Source: Actinomadura nitritigenes (GTDB taxonomy: Bacteria > Actinomycetota > Actinomycetes > Streptosporangiales > Streptosporangiaceae). From it: 64,000 nt of DNA. How positions within the stretch are numbered: position 1 is the first letter of the stretch; every line of letters starts with the position of its first letter. The notes beneath the pieces were generated by a model. It saw nothing but the letters and a program-made list of their open reading frames with translations, was not told where the DNA came from and did not search any database. A program made the translations under genes and the position numbers. Shown piece by piece: positions 26,562-34,426 of the stretch. The stretch lies in assembly GCF_017573545.1 (NCBI RefSeq), contig NZ_JAGEOK010000001.1:62001-126000 (forward strand), in the 5' to 3' direction.

Positions 26562-29500
26562 TCAGGCGATGGTGCCGTGGAAGGTCCAGGTGCCGGAGCC
26601 GACCTCGGCGGGCTCGGCGGCGCCGGGGACGTGGACCTCGGCGGTGCCGCCCGCCGGGACCGTGACGGTCAGCGTCACCTTGCCGCCGTCGCGCGTCCAG
26701 GACGAGCGGACCTCGCCGTACGGGGTCCGCCGCGTCGCGGACGCGCGGGTCAGGTCGCCGACGACGGCCGGGGCGATGACCAGGTTCCGGTAGCCGGTGG
26801 AGCCGTCGGCCTGCCGGATGCCGGCGAGCCGGGAGGTGAACCACGAGTCGATCGAGCCGAGCATGAAGTGGTCCTGCGACTGGCCGCTGCCGCCGTCCCA
26901 GGACTCGCCGAGCGCGGTGTTGCCGTGCACGACCTGGTAGCCGTAGCTGGGGCTGTCGGTCTGCGTGGCGATCCGGTAGACGACGTCGTCGGGCAGGACG
27001 CGGAACGCCGACGGCAGCGAGATCTCGCCGAGGAGCAGGTGATAGCCGGCGTTCTTGACGCTGCCGGCCAGGTGGTCGAGCAGCTTCTGCCGGTCGGCGG
27101 CGGGGACGGCGCCCATGTCGAGGGCGAGGGCCTCGGCGCCCTGGCCGCCGCCCGCGAAGGTGCCCGTGGAGGCGTCGTAGTACTTGTCGGCGAGGGCCTT
27201 GGCGCTCTGGTCCGCCTTGGCCTTGTAGGCGGCGGCGTCCGCGGTCTGCCCGAGCACCCCGGCGATCTTGGCGAGGGTGTCGTTGACGCGCCAGTAGCCG
27301 TAGGTGCCCGACACCGTCTTCGGGAAGGTCCGGTCGGGCGTGAACCAGTCGCCGAGGCTGTAGTCGGTCAGCCCGCCGGTCGCGCGGGCCTCCAGGTACG
27401 CGGAGTACTTCTTCATCTGCGCGTAGTGGGTCCGCATCGTCTCGGTGTCGCCGTAGTTCCGGTACAGCTGCCACGGGACGACGACGAACGCGCCGCCCCA
27501 GTTGGGGTCGTCGCGGTAGGCGCCGGCGAGGACGGTGTAGTCCGGCACGGTGGACGGGATGAGGCCGGCGTCGGTCTGCGCGTCCGCCATGTCCTGGACG
27601 ACCTTGCGCAGCAGCGCGTGCACGTCGTAGTTCGCGGCGAGCGCGTCGCCGACGAGGTGGTCCTGCTCCAGCCAGCCGAGCTTCTCGCGGCTCGGGCAGT
27701 CGGTGAGGATGCTCTGCATGTTGTTCTCGATGGCCCGGCGGACGAGGCCGTGGACGCCGTCGATGAGGTCGTTGGACGAGCTGAACGAGCCGGCGGAGGC
27801 GGTGTCGTTGCGCAGCGCCTGCCCGCGGACGGTGATCGTCGCGCCGGCGGGCAGCCCGCGCACCTCCAGGTACCGGAAGGAGTGGTAGGAGAACCGGGGG
27901 TGCCAGGTCTCGGCCTCCGAGGTGCGGGTCGTGTACTGGTCCCAGATCGGCGCGCCGACGTTGCTGGCCGACTGGTTCGCGCGGCCGTCCTTGAGGCTCT
28001 CGGACGGGTACACGCGGACGGCGGTGCCGGCGGGCGCGGTCACGGTGATCTCGGGGCGCCCGGCGATGACGCGGCCGACGTCGAACACCCGGTAGCCGTC
28101 GCCGGAGCCCACCTGCTCGCCGGGGAGGGTCTCGACGACGCGGACGGGTTCGGCCTCGCGCCCGCTGAGCGCGCCGGGCGCGGGGACGGGGACGGCGTCC
28201 TCCCAGCCGGAGCGGGACGCGCCGGGCCGGTCCCAGCCGGGGCGCTCGCGGCGGGCGTCGTGGTCCTCGCCGCCGTACCAGTTGGAGAAGGTGACGGGCC
28301 CGAGGACGGTCTTCCACGTCCCGTCGCTGGCGACCCGCATGACCTGCCCGTTCGCGAGGGTGACCTCCAGCTGCGCCATCAGCTTCGGGTCGCTGATCGT
28401 GCCGGAGAACTTCCGGTACCGGTCGGGCGTGGAGATCACGTTGGCGCTGCCGTTGCCGAGCTCGACGCCGAGGGTGTTGCCGCCGGGCCGCAGCATGCTC
28501 GTGACGTCGTAGGCGGCGTACTGGACGCGCTCGGCGTAGGCGGTGTTGGCGGGTTCGAGCTCGGCGTCGCCGACGCGGCGGCCGTTCAGCCGCGCCTCGT
28601 AGACGCCGAGCCCGGCGACGTAGAGGCGGGCGTCCCGGACGCCGCGCGGGAGCGAGAAGTCCTTGGCGAAGATCGGCAGCGCTTCGGGGACCGGCGAGTC
28701 CGGCGGCGCCTGCCCGGTGACGGACGCCCCGTTCTCGAACGGTCCGTCGGCGGCGCCGGACGCGCCGACGGTGAAGTCGGCGGGCGCGTACGGCACCTTG
28801 CCGCCCTCGGCGGGCTGGTCGGTGCGCGGGAACAGCAGGACCTCGTCGAACGCCTTGGCGTCCTTGAGGTCGACGGTCAGCGTCAGCGGCTTGTCCGAGA
28901 CGTCCGCCTTCGGGTAGGCGGAGCTGGACCAGCCGGCGAACTCCTGGTTCGTCGTCTCGGTCCCGTCGGTGAGGTAGCGGGTGCCCCACTTGCGGTTGAC
29001 GTTGCCGCCGCTGTCGGACGCGGTGACGGTCCTGCCGGCGGCGAGGTTCGTGCCGGGGTCGGCGGAGTCGCGGACCTCCAGTTCGGCGAGCTGGAGCCGG
29101 TACGTCTCGTCCGGCACCTGCTCGACCATCGGCAGCCCCAGCCTGGTGACGTCGAGGCGGACGTACCGGGCGGTGGTCTTCGGCAGCCGCACCACGATCG
29201 GGTCGGGCTTCTTGGTGCTGGTCTGCCAGTCCTTCTGGCCGATCCAGCGGCCCTGCCAGTCGCTCTGGGCGGTGAGGCCGGTCTCGAACCAGGACGGCGC
29301 CGACCAGCCGGACGCCTTCGGGCCCGTCCACACGCGGACGCGCCAGTGGACGCGGGTGCGGCTGCCGAGCTTCTCGCCCGCGTAGTCGACGCGCTGCGCG
29401 GCGGAGGCGACGCGGCCGGAGTCCCAGAGGTCGGGGCGGCCCTGCCGCAGCGCCTTCTCGCTGGTGGCGGCCTGGATCTGGTAGGCGGTCTGCGCCGTGT

Positions 29501-29690
29501 TCCGGCCGCCGCGCAGCTGCCAGGTGAGGGGCGGGGTCGTGTCGTCGATGCCGAGCGCCTGGGACAGGTCGTCGGCCCGCAGGCCGGTGACGTCCGCGCG
29601 GGCGTCGGCGTGCGCGGGCGGGGCGAGGAGGGTCAGCGGCAGGACGACGGTCACCGCTGCGGCTGCAAGGCCGCGGATCGGCTTGCGCAA
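26562..29690 (-). CDS. Secreted GH78 alpha-L-rhamnosidase (class with REKLGW motif)
   Basis: Exported enzyme of 1042 residues that hydrolyses terminal alpha-L-rhamnosides. A Sec signal peptide ends near AHADA (about 29). Then come the Fn3-like N-domain (LTWQLRGGRNTAQTAYQIQAA), a discoidin/CBM67-like insert (about 170-330), the Bac_rhamnosid_N region, an (alpha/alpha)6 barrel and a C-terminal beta-sandwich. The predicted general acid is E669 in DCPSREKLGWLEQ and the base E929 in GESWDG. Their 260-residue spacing matches characterised GH78 enzymes. The TTG start (codon at 29690) is supported by AGGAG eight bases upstream and by the position of the signal peptide. It lies 28 bases after the GH127 C-terminal remnant and is the last gene of the locus. 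Confidence 0.92.
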   Translation of the reverse strand: MRKPIRGLAAAAVTVVLPLTLLAPPAHADARADVTGLRADDLSQALGIDDTTPPLTWQLRGGRNTAQTAYQIQAATSEKALRQGRPDLWDSGRVASAAQRVDYAGEKLGSRTRVHWRVRVWTGPKASGWSAPSWFETGLTAQSDWQGRWIGQKDWQTSTKKPDPIVVRLPKTTARYVRLDVTRLGLPMVEQVPDETYRLQLAELEVRDSADPGTNLAAGRTVTASDSGGNVNRKWGTRYLTDGTETTNQEFAGWSSSAYPKADVSDKPLTLTVDLKDAKAFDEVLLFPRTDQPAEGGKVPYAPADFTVGASGAADGPFENGASVTGQAPPDSPVPEALPIFAKDFSLPRGVRDARLYVAGLGVYEARLNGRRVGDAELEPANTAYAERVQYAAYDVTSMLRPGGNTLGVELGNGSANVISTPDRYRKFSGTISDPKLMAQLEVTLANGQVMRVASDGTWKTVLGPVTFSNWYGGEDHDARRERPGWDRPGASRSGWEDAVPVPAPGALSGREAEPVRVVETLPGEQVGSGDGYRVFDVGRVIAGRPEITVTAPAGTAVRVYPSESLKDGRANQSASNVGAPIWDQYTTRTSEAETWHPRFSYHSFRYLEVRGLPAGATITVRGQALRNDTASAGSFSSSNDLIDGVHGLVRRAIENNMQSILTDCPSREKLGWLEQDHLVGDALAANYDVHALLRKVVQDMADAQTDAGLIPSTVPDYTVLAGAYRDDPNWGGAFVVVPWQLYRNYGDTETMRTHYAQMKKYSAYLEARATGGLTDYSLGDWFTPDRTFPKTVSGTYGYWRVNDTLAKIAGVLGQTADAAAYKAKADQSAKALADKYYDASTGTFAGGGQGAEALALDMGAVPAADRQKLLDHLAGSVKNAGYHLLLGEISLPSAFRVLPDDVVYRIATQTDSPSYGYQVVHGNTALGESWDGGSGQSQDHFMLGSIDSWFTSRLAGIRQADGSTGYRNLVIAPAVVGDLTRASATRRTPYGEVRSSWTRDGGKVTLTVTVPAGGTAEVHVPGAAEPAEVGSGTWTFHGTIA

Positions 29691-29718
29691 GGGGGTTCTC
29701 CTAGGAGGGTCTGGGCCG

Positions 29719-30060
29719 TCAGCGGCCCTGGGCGTGCAGGTCCGCGATGTCGGCGTCCGTCAGGACGTGGTCGTAGAGGCGGAAGCCGGTGACGCCGCCG
29801 TCCATGGCCGGGTTGCGGGTGTCCTGGGAGCGGCCGAGGTAGTTGTGCGTGGTGGCGCCGAGCGCGAGCGGGCTCATGACGAGGCCGTCGTTGCGTCCGG
29901 CGGGGACGCCGTCGACGTACAGGACGGCCGATCCGTCCCCGGCGGTGACGGCCAGGTGGGTCCAGGCGCCGGAGGGGAGGGCGGACGGCGCGTCGGCGTA
30001 GTCCTCGCCGTCCATGCCGGTGATCTTCATGGTGTTAGTGGCGGCCGGAGGGTATCGATT
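29719..30060 (-). pseudogene. C-terminal LamG remnant of a disrupted GH127 gene
   Basis: Open frame for about 105 residues that begins inside the mobile-element edge and matches the second half of a LamG/concanavalin-like domain (SGAWTHLAVTAGDGSAVLYVDG, THNYLGRSQ, GFRLYDHVLTDADIADLHAQG). Such domains end many actinobacterial GH127 proteins. No signal, start site or Shine-Dalgarno belongs to it, and an in-frame stop occurs at 30067-30069, inside the element. It is in a different frame from the N-terminal fragment at 31757-32266. I read it as the stranded tail of that gene. An independent ORF starting at ATG 30030 is possible but unlikely. Confidence 0.7.
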
Positions 30061-30071
30061 GCACGCTCAAC

Positions 30072-30084
30072 TTAAGTGACTTAA
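30072..30084. repeat. Left-end subterminal hairpin of the tnpB element
   Basis: TTAAG, spacer TGA, CTTAA. It lies in the most AT-rich stretch of the window, 11 bases before the tnpB start. Confidence 0.5.
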
Positions 30085-30094
30085 AGTATCCGGC

Positions 30095-31756
30095 GTGTCG
30101 CGGAATGTTTCCAATAGGGTGGGTGCCTCGTCGACCGCACCTTTCGCTGCGCCGTTCGTGGTGGCGGGTCCCTCGGGCGTTGCTGTGCGTGACCGGCTCA
30201 AAGGCCTGACGGTCGAGGACGAGCGGGTGTTGCGGCTGGTGGGGGCGCACCTGGGGTCGCTGGCCGGTCGTGATCTGAAGGCTCGCTGCGCCGATGGCCT
30301 GGATCATGACGCCGAGCGTTGGGCGGCGCGTAAGCGGGGATTGACGGGTGAGTCGTCGGCGCGGTGGGCCGGTTCGATCACCAAGGCCAGCCATGATCAG
30401 TGGGCGCTGGCGCGGCGGTGCCAGTTGGCGCACTTGCGCTCTCTTGAGGCCGGTGTGCAGACGATCGAGCATCGGCTGTCGCAAGCGATCGGCGCAAAGG
30501 GCGCCAAGCGGGCTCCAGGAGGCTACCGCTCCAAGCGGGAGTGGTTTGCCAAGTCCCGCCGCCTGGGCGTGCTGAAGGACCGGCTCGCCGCCGAGCAGGC
30601 CGACTGGGACGCCGGGGTCGTGCGGGTGGTGCGAGGCGGCCGTCGGCTCCTGACCACCCGCCACAACCTGGAGGACGCCGGGTTCACTGCGGATGACTGG
30701 CGGGCGCGATGGGAGGCCGGACGCTGGTTCCTGCACGCCGATGGCGAGTCGGGTAAGGGCTACGGCAACGAGACCATCCGCGTCACCCCGCAGGGCGAGG
30801 TGTCGATCCGACTGCCCGCCCCGCTGGCGCACTTGGCCAACACCAAGCACGGCCGATACGTCCTGGCATGCCGTGTGGCCTTCAAGCACCGGGGCACCGA
30901 GTGGGCCGACCGCATCGCGTGCAACAGTGCGGTGGCCTACCGCATTCACCTCGACGTGGACCGGGGCCGCTGGTATGTCACTGCGTCCTGGCAGCGCCCC
31001 GCCGCCCCGGCACTTCCACTTGAGGCCGCACGTGTTCGAGGCATGGTCGGGGTGGATACCAACGCCGACCACTTCGCCGCCTGGCGCCTCGATCGGCACG
31101 GCAACCCCGTCGGCGACCCGCGCCGCTTCGACTACGACCTGTCCGGTGGCGCCGCCCACCGGGACGCGCAGGTCCGGCACGCCATCACCCGCCTGCTGCA
31201 CTGGGCCACCGCCTGCGGCGTGGCCGCCATCGGCATCGAGGACTTGCACTTCACCAAGGAGAAGACGCGGGAGAGGCACGGCCGCCATAAGCGGTTCCGG
31301 CAGTTGATCTCCGGGATGCCGACCGGGAAGTTGAGGGCCCGGCTGGTGGCGATGGCCGCCGAGGCCGGGTTGGCGATCGTGGCGGTGGACCCGGCTTACA
31401 CCTCGCGCTGGGGTGCGCAGCACTGGCGTGCTCCGATGACCAGTGAGACCAGGAAGGTTTCCCGGCACGATGCGGCGAGCATCGCGATCGGGCGACGCGC
31501 CCTGGGACACCCGATCCGGCGACGAACGGCACCGCCCCCACACGACCAGAGCGATCATGCGGGGCATCGGACCGTCCAGGTCGGAGCGGGCACCCCAGAG
31601 CGTGAGGGACCCCGCCCCCCTGTCACGGAGCCTGCACACGATGCACGCCCCCGGCTCGGGACAATGAGAACGCGGGCGACCAGCACGTCCAACACCGTTC
31701 GGGACGCGCGCAGCACCAGGAAATGGGAGCAAAACCCACTCCTGGACACTGTCTAG
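30095..31756 (+). CDS. tnpB: TnpB-related RuvC-like RNA-guided nuclease homologue (no zinc ribbon)
   Basis: Protein of 553 residues of the actinobacterial group annotated as IS200/IS605 accessory TnpB-related. The split RuvC centre is complete: D321 in GMVGVDTNADH, E382 in AIGIEDLHF and D459 in SRHDAASIAIG. The CxxC...CxxC zinc ribbon that usually lies between the second and third motif is missing; the place holds VDPAYTSRWGAQHW. The N-terminal 300 residues would bind guide RNA and target, by analogy with TnpB. The last 85 or so residues are low-complexity and probably reflect overlap with the element's right-end RNA. The GTG start is the longest frame and no Shine-Dalgarno is seen. It is on the opposite strand to all its neighbours. 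Confidence 0.85.
   Translation: MSRNVSNRVGASSTAPFAAPFVVAGPSGVAVRDRLKGLTVEDERVLRLVGAHLGSLAGRDLKARCADGLDHDAERWAARKRGLTGESSARWAGSITKASHDQWALARRCQLAHLRSLEAGVQTIEHRLSQAIGAKGAKRAPGGYRSKREWFAKSRRLGVLKDRLAAEQADWDAGVVRVVRGGRRLLTTRHNLEDAGFTADDWRARWEAGRWFLHADGESGKGYGNETIRVTPQGEVSIRLPAPLAHLANTKHGRYVLACRVAFKHRGTEWADRIACNSAVAYRIHLDVDRGRWYVTASWQRPAAPALPLEAARVRGMVGVDTNADHFAAWRLDRHGNPVGDPRRFDYDLSGGAAHRDAQVRHAITRLLHWATACGVAAIGIEDLHFTKEKTRERHGRHKRFRQLISGMPTGKLRARLVAMAAEAGLAIVAVDPAYTSRWGAQHWRAPMTSETRKVSRHDAASIAIGRRALGHPIRRRTAPPPHDQSDHAGHRTVQVGAGTPEREGPRPPVTEPAHDARPRLGTMRTRATSTSNTVRDARSTRKWEQNPLLDTV
31716..31745. repeat. Right-end subterminal hairpin of the tnpB element
   Basis: CCAGGA (31716-31721) and TCCTGG (31740-31745), with an inner TGGG/CCCA pairing. 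It sits at the 3' end of tnpB, where a guide (omega/re) RNA scaffold would be expected. Confidence 0.5.
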
Positions 31757-32266
31757 GAACGGTGGCCGCCCGCCTCCATGCTCCTCGAACGCCGACAGGT
31801 ATCCGGCGGCGAACCCGGCCGACGGCGACGCCGCCTGGCATCTCGCCAGCTCGGCGACGATGTACCGGCCCTTGGCCGCGTACGCGTCGTCGCCGGTGTT
31901 CGCGTGCGCCTGCGCGAGCGCCGACAGCAGGTGCCCGGTGGAGTGGCCGCGCAGCTGGACGTTCGGCGCCTCCCAGCCGCCGCACGGCTGCGCCGACGAC
32001 GGCAGCCCCACGTTCAGCCGGAAGGTGTGCAGGAGCCGGTCGGCGTCGATGAACACCAGGTAGTCGCAGGTCCGGGCCATGTTCGCGCGGAAGGGGCCGT
32101 CCAGCAGGGTGACGTCCCGCAGCGGGAACGGCGCGAGGACCGGCTTCGGCGAGACCCGCACGGTCCCGGCGCGGGCGCGCGGTGCGGGCAGGGCGGGGAG
32201 GGCGAGCGCCGCCGAAGCGGCGCCCGCCGTGCCGAGGAACGCCCTGCGGTCCAGGGCGGGGGTCAC
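31757..32266 (-). pseudogene. N-terminal remnant of GH127 beta-L-arabinofuranosidase-like gene, cut by tnpB element
   Basis: About 165 residues remain. A Tat signal (LDRRAFLGTAGAASAALALPALPAP) precedes the GH127 start PFPLRDVTLLDGPFRANMARTCDYLVFIDADRLLHTFRLNVGL and GWEAPNVQLRGHSTGHLLSALAQAHANTGD. The similarity stops near GYLSAFEEH, close to position 31765, at the mobile element. The catalytic glutamate and the zinc-binding cysteines of GH127 lie beyond residue 300 in characterised enzymes and are absent here. The GTG start overlaps the stop of the upstream rhamnosidase (GTGA), so the intact gene was once translationally coupled to it. The fragment cannot be active. Confidence 0.85.
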
Positions 32267-34302
32267 GCCCGCTCGCTCCGGATGGTGTGGTTCCCGTGCA
32301 GGCCGTCGACGTAGACGTACTCGCCGTCGCTCCGGACGCCCTGCATCAGCGCGCGGGTGCCGTCCCAGACGAGGTGCCCGTCGACCCGGACCTTGATCCG
32401 CTCGCCGAACGTGGGCACGCCGGCGCGTCCGGTCGCGGCCTGCGGCGCCTTCAGCTTCGCGGTGTAGGCGCCCTCGGCGACCTTCCAGGAGCCCTCGACG
32501 GCGCCGAGCGTCGTGGTGATGCGGCCCTGGGCGAAGGAGAGGTCGGCGGTGTGCGGGACGAAGTCGAACGACCGCCCGCCCGTCCCGGTCGGGTTCAGCC
32601 CGAGGACGCCGAAGGTCAGCGCGGTGACGGGGCCCGTCGCCCACGCGTGCGCGAGGCTGGTGTAGGAGCTGCAGAAGACGCAGCCGTCGCCGGGGTTGCG
32701 GTACGACTCCCAGAACGTGCTGCCGGTGCCCTGCGGGTGGCTCAGCATGTAGCCCCACTCGCGCCGGATGATGTCGACGCCGGCCTGGTCGGCGGCCTGC
32801 CCTCCGGCGGCGAAGTGCGCGTTGACCTCCATCGAGCCGGAGAAGACGCCCGGGTTGCCCTTGTTCTCGGGCGCGGTGGAGGCGACCTCGTTCCAGTTGC
32901 CCTTCAGCTCGGCGCTGATCCGGCGGGCCTGCTCCTGGTCGGCGAGGCCGTACCAGACGGCGAGCGAGTTGCCGTCCTGCGGGTGGATCGCGTTGCCGGG
33001 GTAGAACCTGTACGCGCCGGCGGCGTCGTCCCAGAAGTCGGCGTTGATGGCGGTGCGCAGCGCGGCGGCGCGCTGGGCGTAGGACTCCGCGAGGCCGGTG
33101 TCGCCCTGGGTGCGGGCGAGCTGCGAACCGGTGTCGAGGACGCGCCACAGCAGCACGTTCGCGATGAGGTTCTCGCCCTTGGCGAGGATGCGGACGGAGT
33201 CGGACGTGCCGGTGATCGACAGCAGGCCCTTCGCGTCGACCTTCGCGGAGGTGTAGTCGACGGCCTTCTTGTACCGGTCCCAGATGCCCGCGACCCACTG
33301 CGCGTCACCGGTGTACTTGTAGTAGTCCCAGCTCGCGGCGAGGGTCCACAGGTGGTAGGTGTCCGAGCCGTACTTGTTCAGCTCCGGTCCGGCGTAGGGC
33401 AGCTCGCCGGTGTCGCGCTGGTGCTGGTAGATCACGTCGAGCGAGTTGCGGGCGGACGCGGTGTCGTCGAACGCGGCGTACGCGGTCGGGATCTCGACGC
33501 CGAGGTCGCCGGGCCAGACCGTCCGGTCCCGCTTGGCGCCGTCCACGAGGATGGACGCGCCGGAGCCGATGTCGCCGGTGTTGTCCCACAGCGCCGCCGG
33601 CGCCTCCCACACGCGGCCGGTCTTCGGCGAGATCGTGTTCAGCTGGACGGTGTAGGCGCCCGCGTACCAGATCCGGTTCAGCAGGTCGTCGCTGGAGTAG
33701 AAGTAGTTCGCGTACTTCGACGGGTCCTTCACCTGCGGCGCGGGCGTGTAGTGCAGCGACACCCCGTCCAGGTCGACGCTGCCGCCCGACCGCATGAAGA
33801 TCGTCAGGTAGCGGAACCCGCCGCGCAGGTACTTCTCCGGCGTGGTGTAGGCCGTGCGGCCGTCCACGTCGGCGGTGAGGGCGCCGTCGCGGCTGCGCGG
33901 GCCGCCGGTGGAGGCGTCGCTGTCGGTGGCGACGTAGGCGGACGACTCGTTGAACGCCAGCCCGACCTGCTGGGCCCCGTCCGAACCGGCGAAGTGCAGG
34001 GTGGTGAGGCCGCCGACCTCCTTGCCGAAGTCGAGCGTGACGTACGACCCGGCGCCGCTGAGCGTCGTCTTCTGCCCCTGGAGGACGGCGGACGGGTTCG
34101 TGACGTCGCCGCTGGTGTTGTAGACGGCGACGGGGCGGACCGTCCGGGACGACGGCGACAGGACGTACCGCTTCCACGGCGCCGAGCCGTGCCCGCTCCC
34201 CTGGCCGGAAGCGGCCGACGCCGGGACGGCCTGGGCGGCGAGCAGGGCGGACATTCCCAGGGTGAGAGCGGCGATGCGCCGCCTGGATACGCTGTGGTAC
34301 AT
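32263..34302 (-). CDS. Secreted GH78-type alpha-L-rhamnosidase (short class with KRDR motif)
   Basis: Enzyme of 679 residues. The signal sequence contains SRRRIAALTLGMSALLAAQA, Tat-like but perhaps Sec. The mature start WKRYVLSPSSRTVRPVAVY is shared with two other genes of the locus. The beta-sandwich N-domain (FGKEVGGLTTLHF, RGGFRYLTIF) leads to the (alpha/alpha)6 barrel. The predicted acid is D259 in AKRDRTVWPGD and the base E532 in STFWESY; the SLAHAWATGP segment follows. Compared with the 1040-1320-residue members it lacks the Fn3 and discoidin parts. The ATG has GAGG upstream. It is preceded by a strong hairpin at 34354-34385 and its stop overlaps the GH127 remnant's start. Confidence 0.88.
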   Translation of the reverse strand: MYHSVSRRRIAALTLGMSALLAAQAVPASAASGQGSGHGSAPWKRYVLSPSSRTVRPVAVYNTSGDVTNPSAVLQGQKTTLSGAGSYVTLDFGKEVGGLTTLHFAGSDGAQQVGLAFNESSAYVATDSDASTGGPRSRDGALTADVDGRTAYTTPEKYLRGGFRYLTIFMRSGGSVDLDGVSLHYTPAPQVKDPSKYANYFYSSDDLLNRIWYAGAYTVQLNTISPKTGRVWEAPAALWDNTGDIGSGASILVDGAKRDRTVWPGDLGVEIPTAYAAFDDTASARNSLDVIYQHQRDTGELPYAGPELNKYGSDTYHLWTLAASWDYYKYTGDAQWVAGIWDRYKKAVDYTSAKVDAKGLLSITGTSDSVRILAKGENLIANVLLWRVLDTGSQLARTQGDTGLAESYAQRAAALRTAINADFWDDAAGAYRFYPGNAIHPQDGNSLAVWYGLADQEQARRISAELKGNWNEVASTAPENKGNPGVFSGSMEVNAHFAAGGQAADQAGVDIIRREWGYMLSHPQGTGSTFWESYRNPGDGCVFCSSYTSLAHAWATGPVTALTFGVLGLNPTGTGGRSFDFVPHTADLSFAQGRITTTLGAVEGSWKVAEGAYTAKLKAPQAATGRAGVPTFGERIKVRVDGHLVWDGTRALMQGVRSDGEYVYVDGLHGNHTIRSERA

Positions 34303-34353
34303 GGATTCCTCGTGTTCCGTTCCGTGAACAGGGCGGGGTCGTCAGGGATTCAC

Positions 34354-34385
34354 GTGCGGGAGGGCGGGCCAACGCCCTCCCGCAC
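34354..34385. terminator. Perfect 13-base-stem hairpin splitting the rhamnosidase locus
   Basis: GTGCGGGAGGGCG and CGCCCTCCCGCAC around the loop GGCCAA, 35 bases past the stop of the GH106 gene. It probably ends or attenuates the upstream sub-operon. The remaining 51 bases before ATG 34302 could hold a promoter; an imperfect TGTTC/GAACA dyad is seen there. Confidence 0.8.
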
Positions 34386-34394
34386 TCGTTCTCG

Positions 34395-34426
34395 GGGGCC
34401 GGCTCAGCGCGGGGCCGGCTCAGCGC
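34395..34426. repeat. 16-base tandem duplication across a stop codon
   Basis: GGGGCCGGCTCAGCGC occurs twice head to tail (34395-34410 and 34411-34426). The second copy contains the GH106 stop codon; the first duplicates it just downstream. Confidence 0.85.

Larger units (their letters stand above)
30040..31765 (+). mobile_element. Lone tnpB element (IS200/IS605-like, IS1341 type), boundaries approximate
   Basis: About 1.7 kb of lower-GC, differently composed DNA carrying a single tnpB-like gene and no Y1 transposase tnpA. The left side contains an AT-rich TTAAG-TGA-CTTAA hairpin (30072-30084) just before the gene. The right side has a CCAGGA...TCCTGG hairpin (31716-31745) just before the stop. 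Subterminal hairpins and the lack of terminal inverted repeats fit the IS605 superfamily. Flanking DNA on both sides is minus-strand glycosidase sequence. Exact ends and any target/TAM tetramer could not be fixed from one copy. Confidence 0.75.

Noticed and set aside
29719..30030. Independent small LamG gene
   Set aside because: It lacks an export signal, a Shine-Dalgarno and the first half of the domain, and it abuts the mobile element; a remnant is more likely.
30095..31756. TnpB-like protein as a CRISPR-Cas12 effector
   Set aside because: There is no repeat array, no cas1/cas2, and the gene is bounded by IS605-like hairpins, so it is a mobile-element nuclease.
30035..33298. A single 1087-residue frame running from the rhamnosidase through the GH127 remnant and the tnpB element
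   Set aside because: It is an accidental join: part is the shadow of the rhamnosidase, part is the real GH127 fragment and part is the antisense of tnpB.
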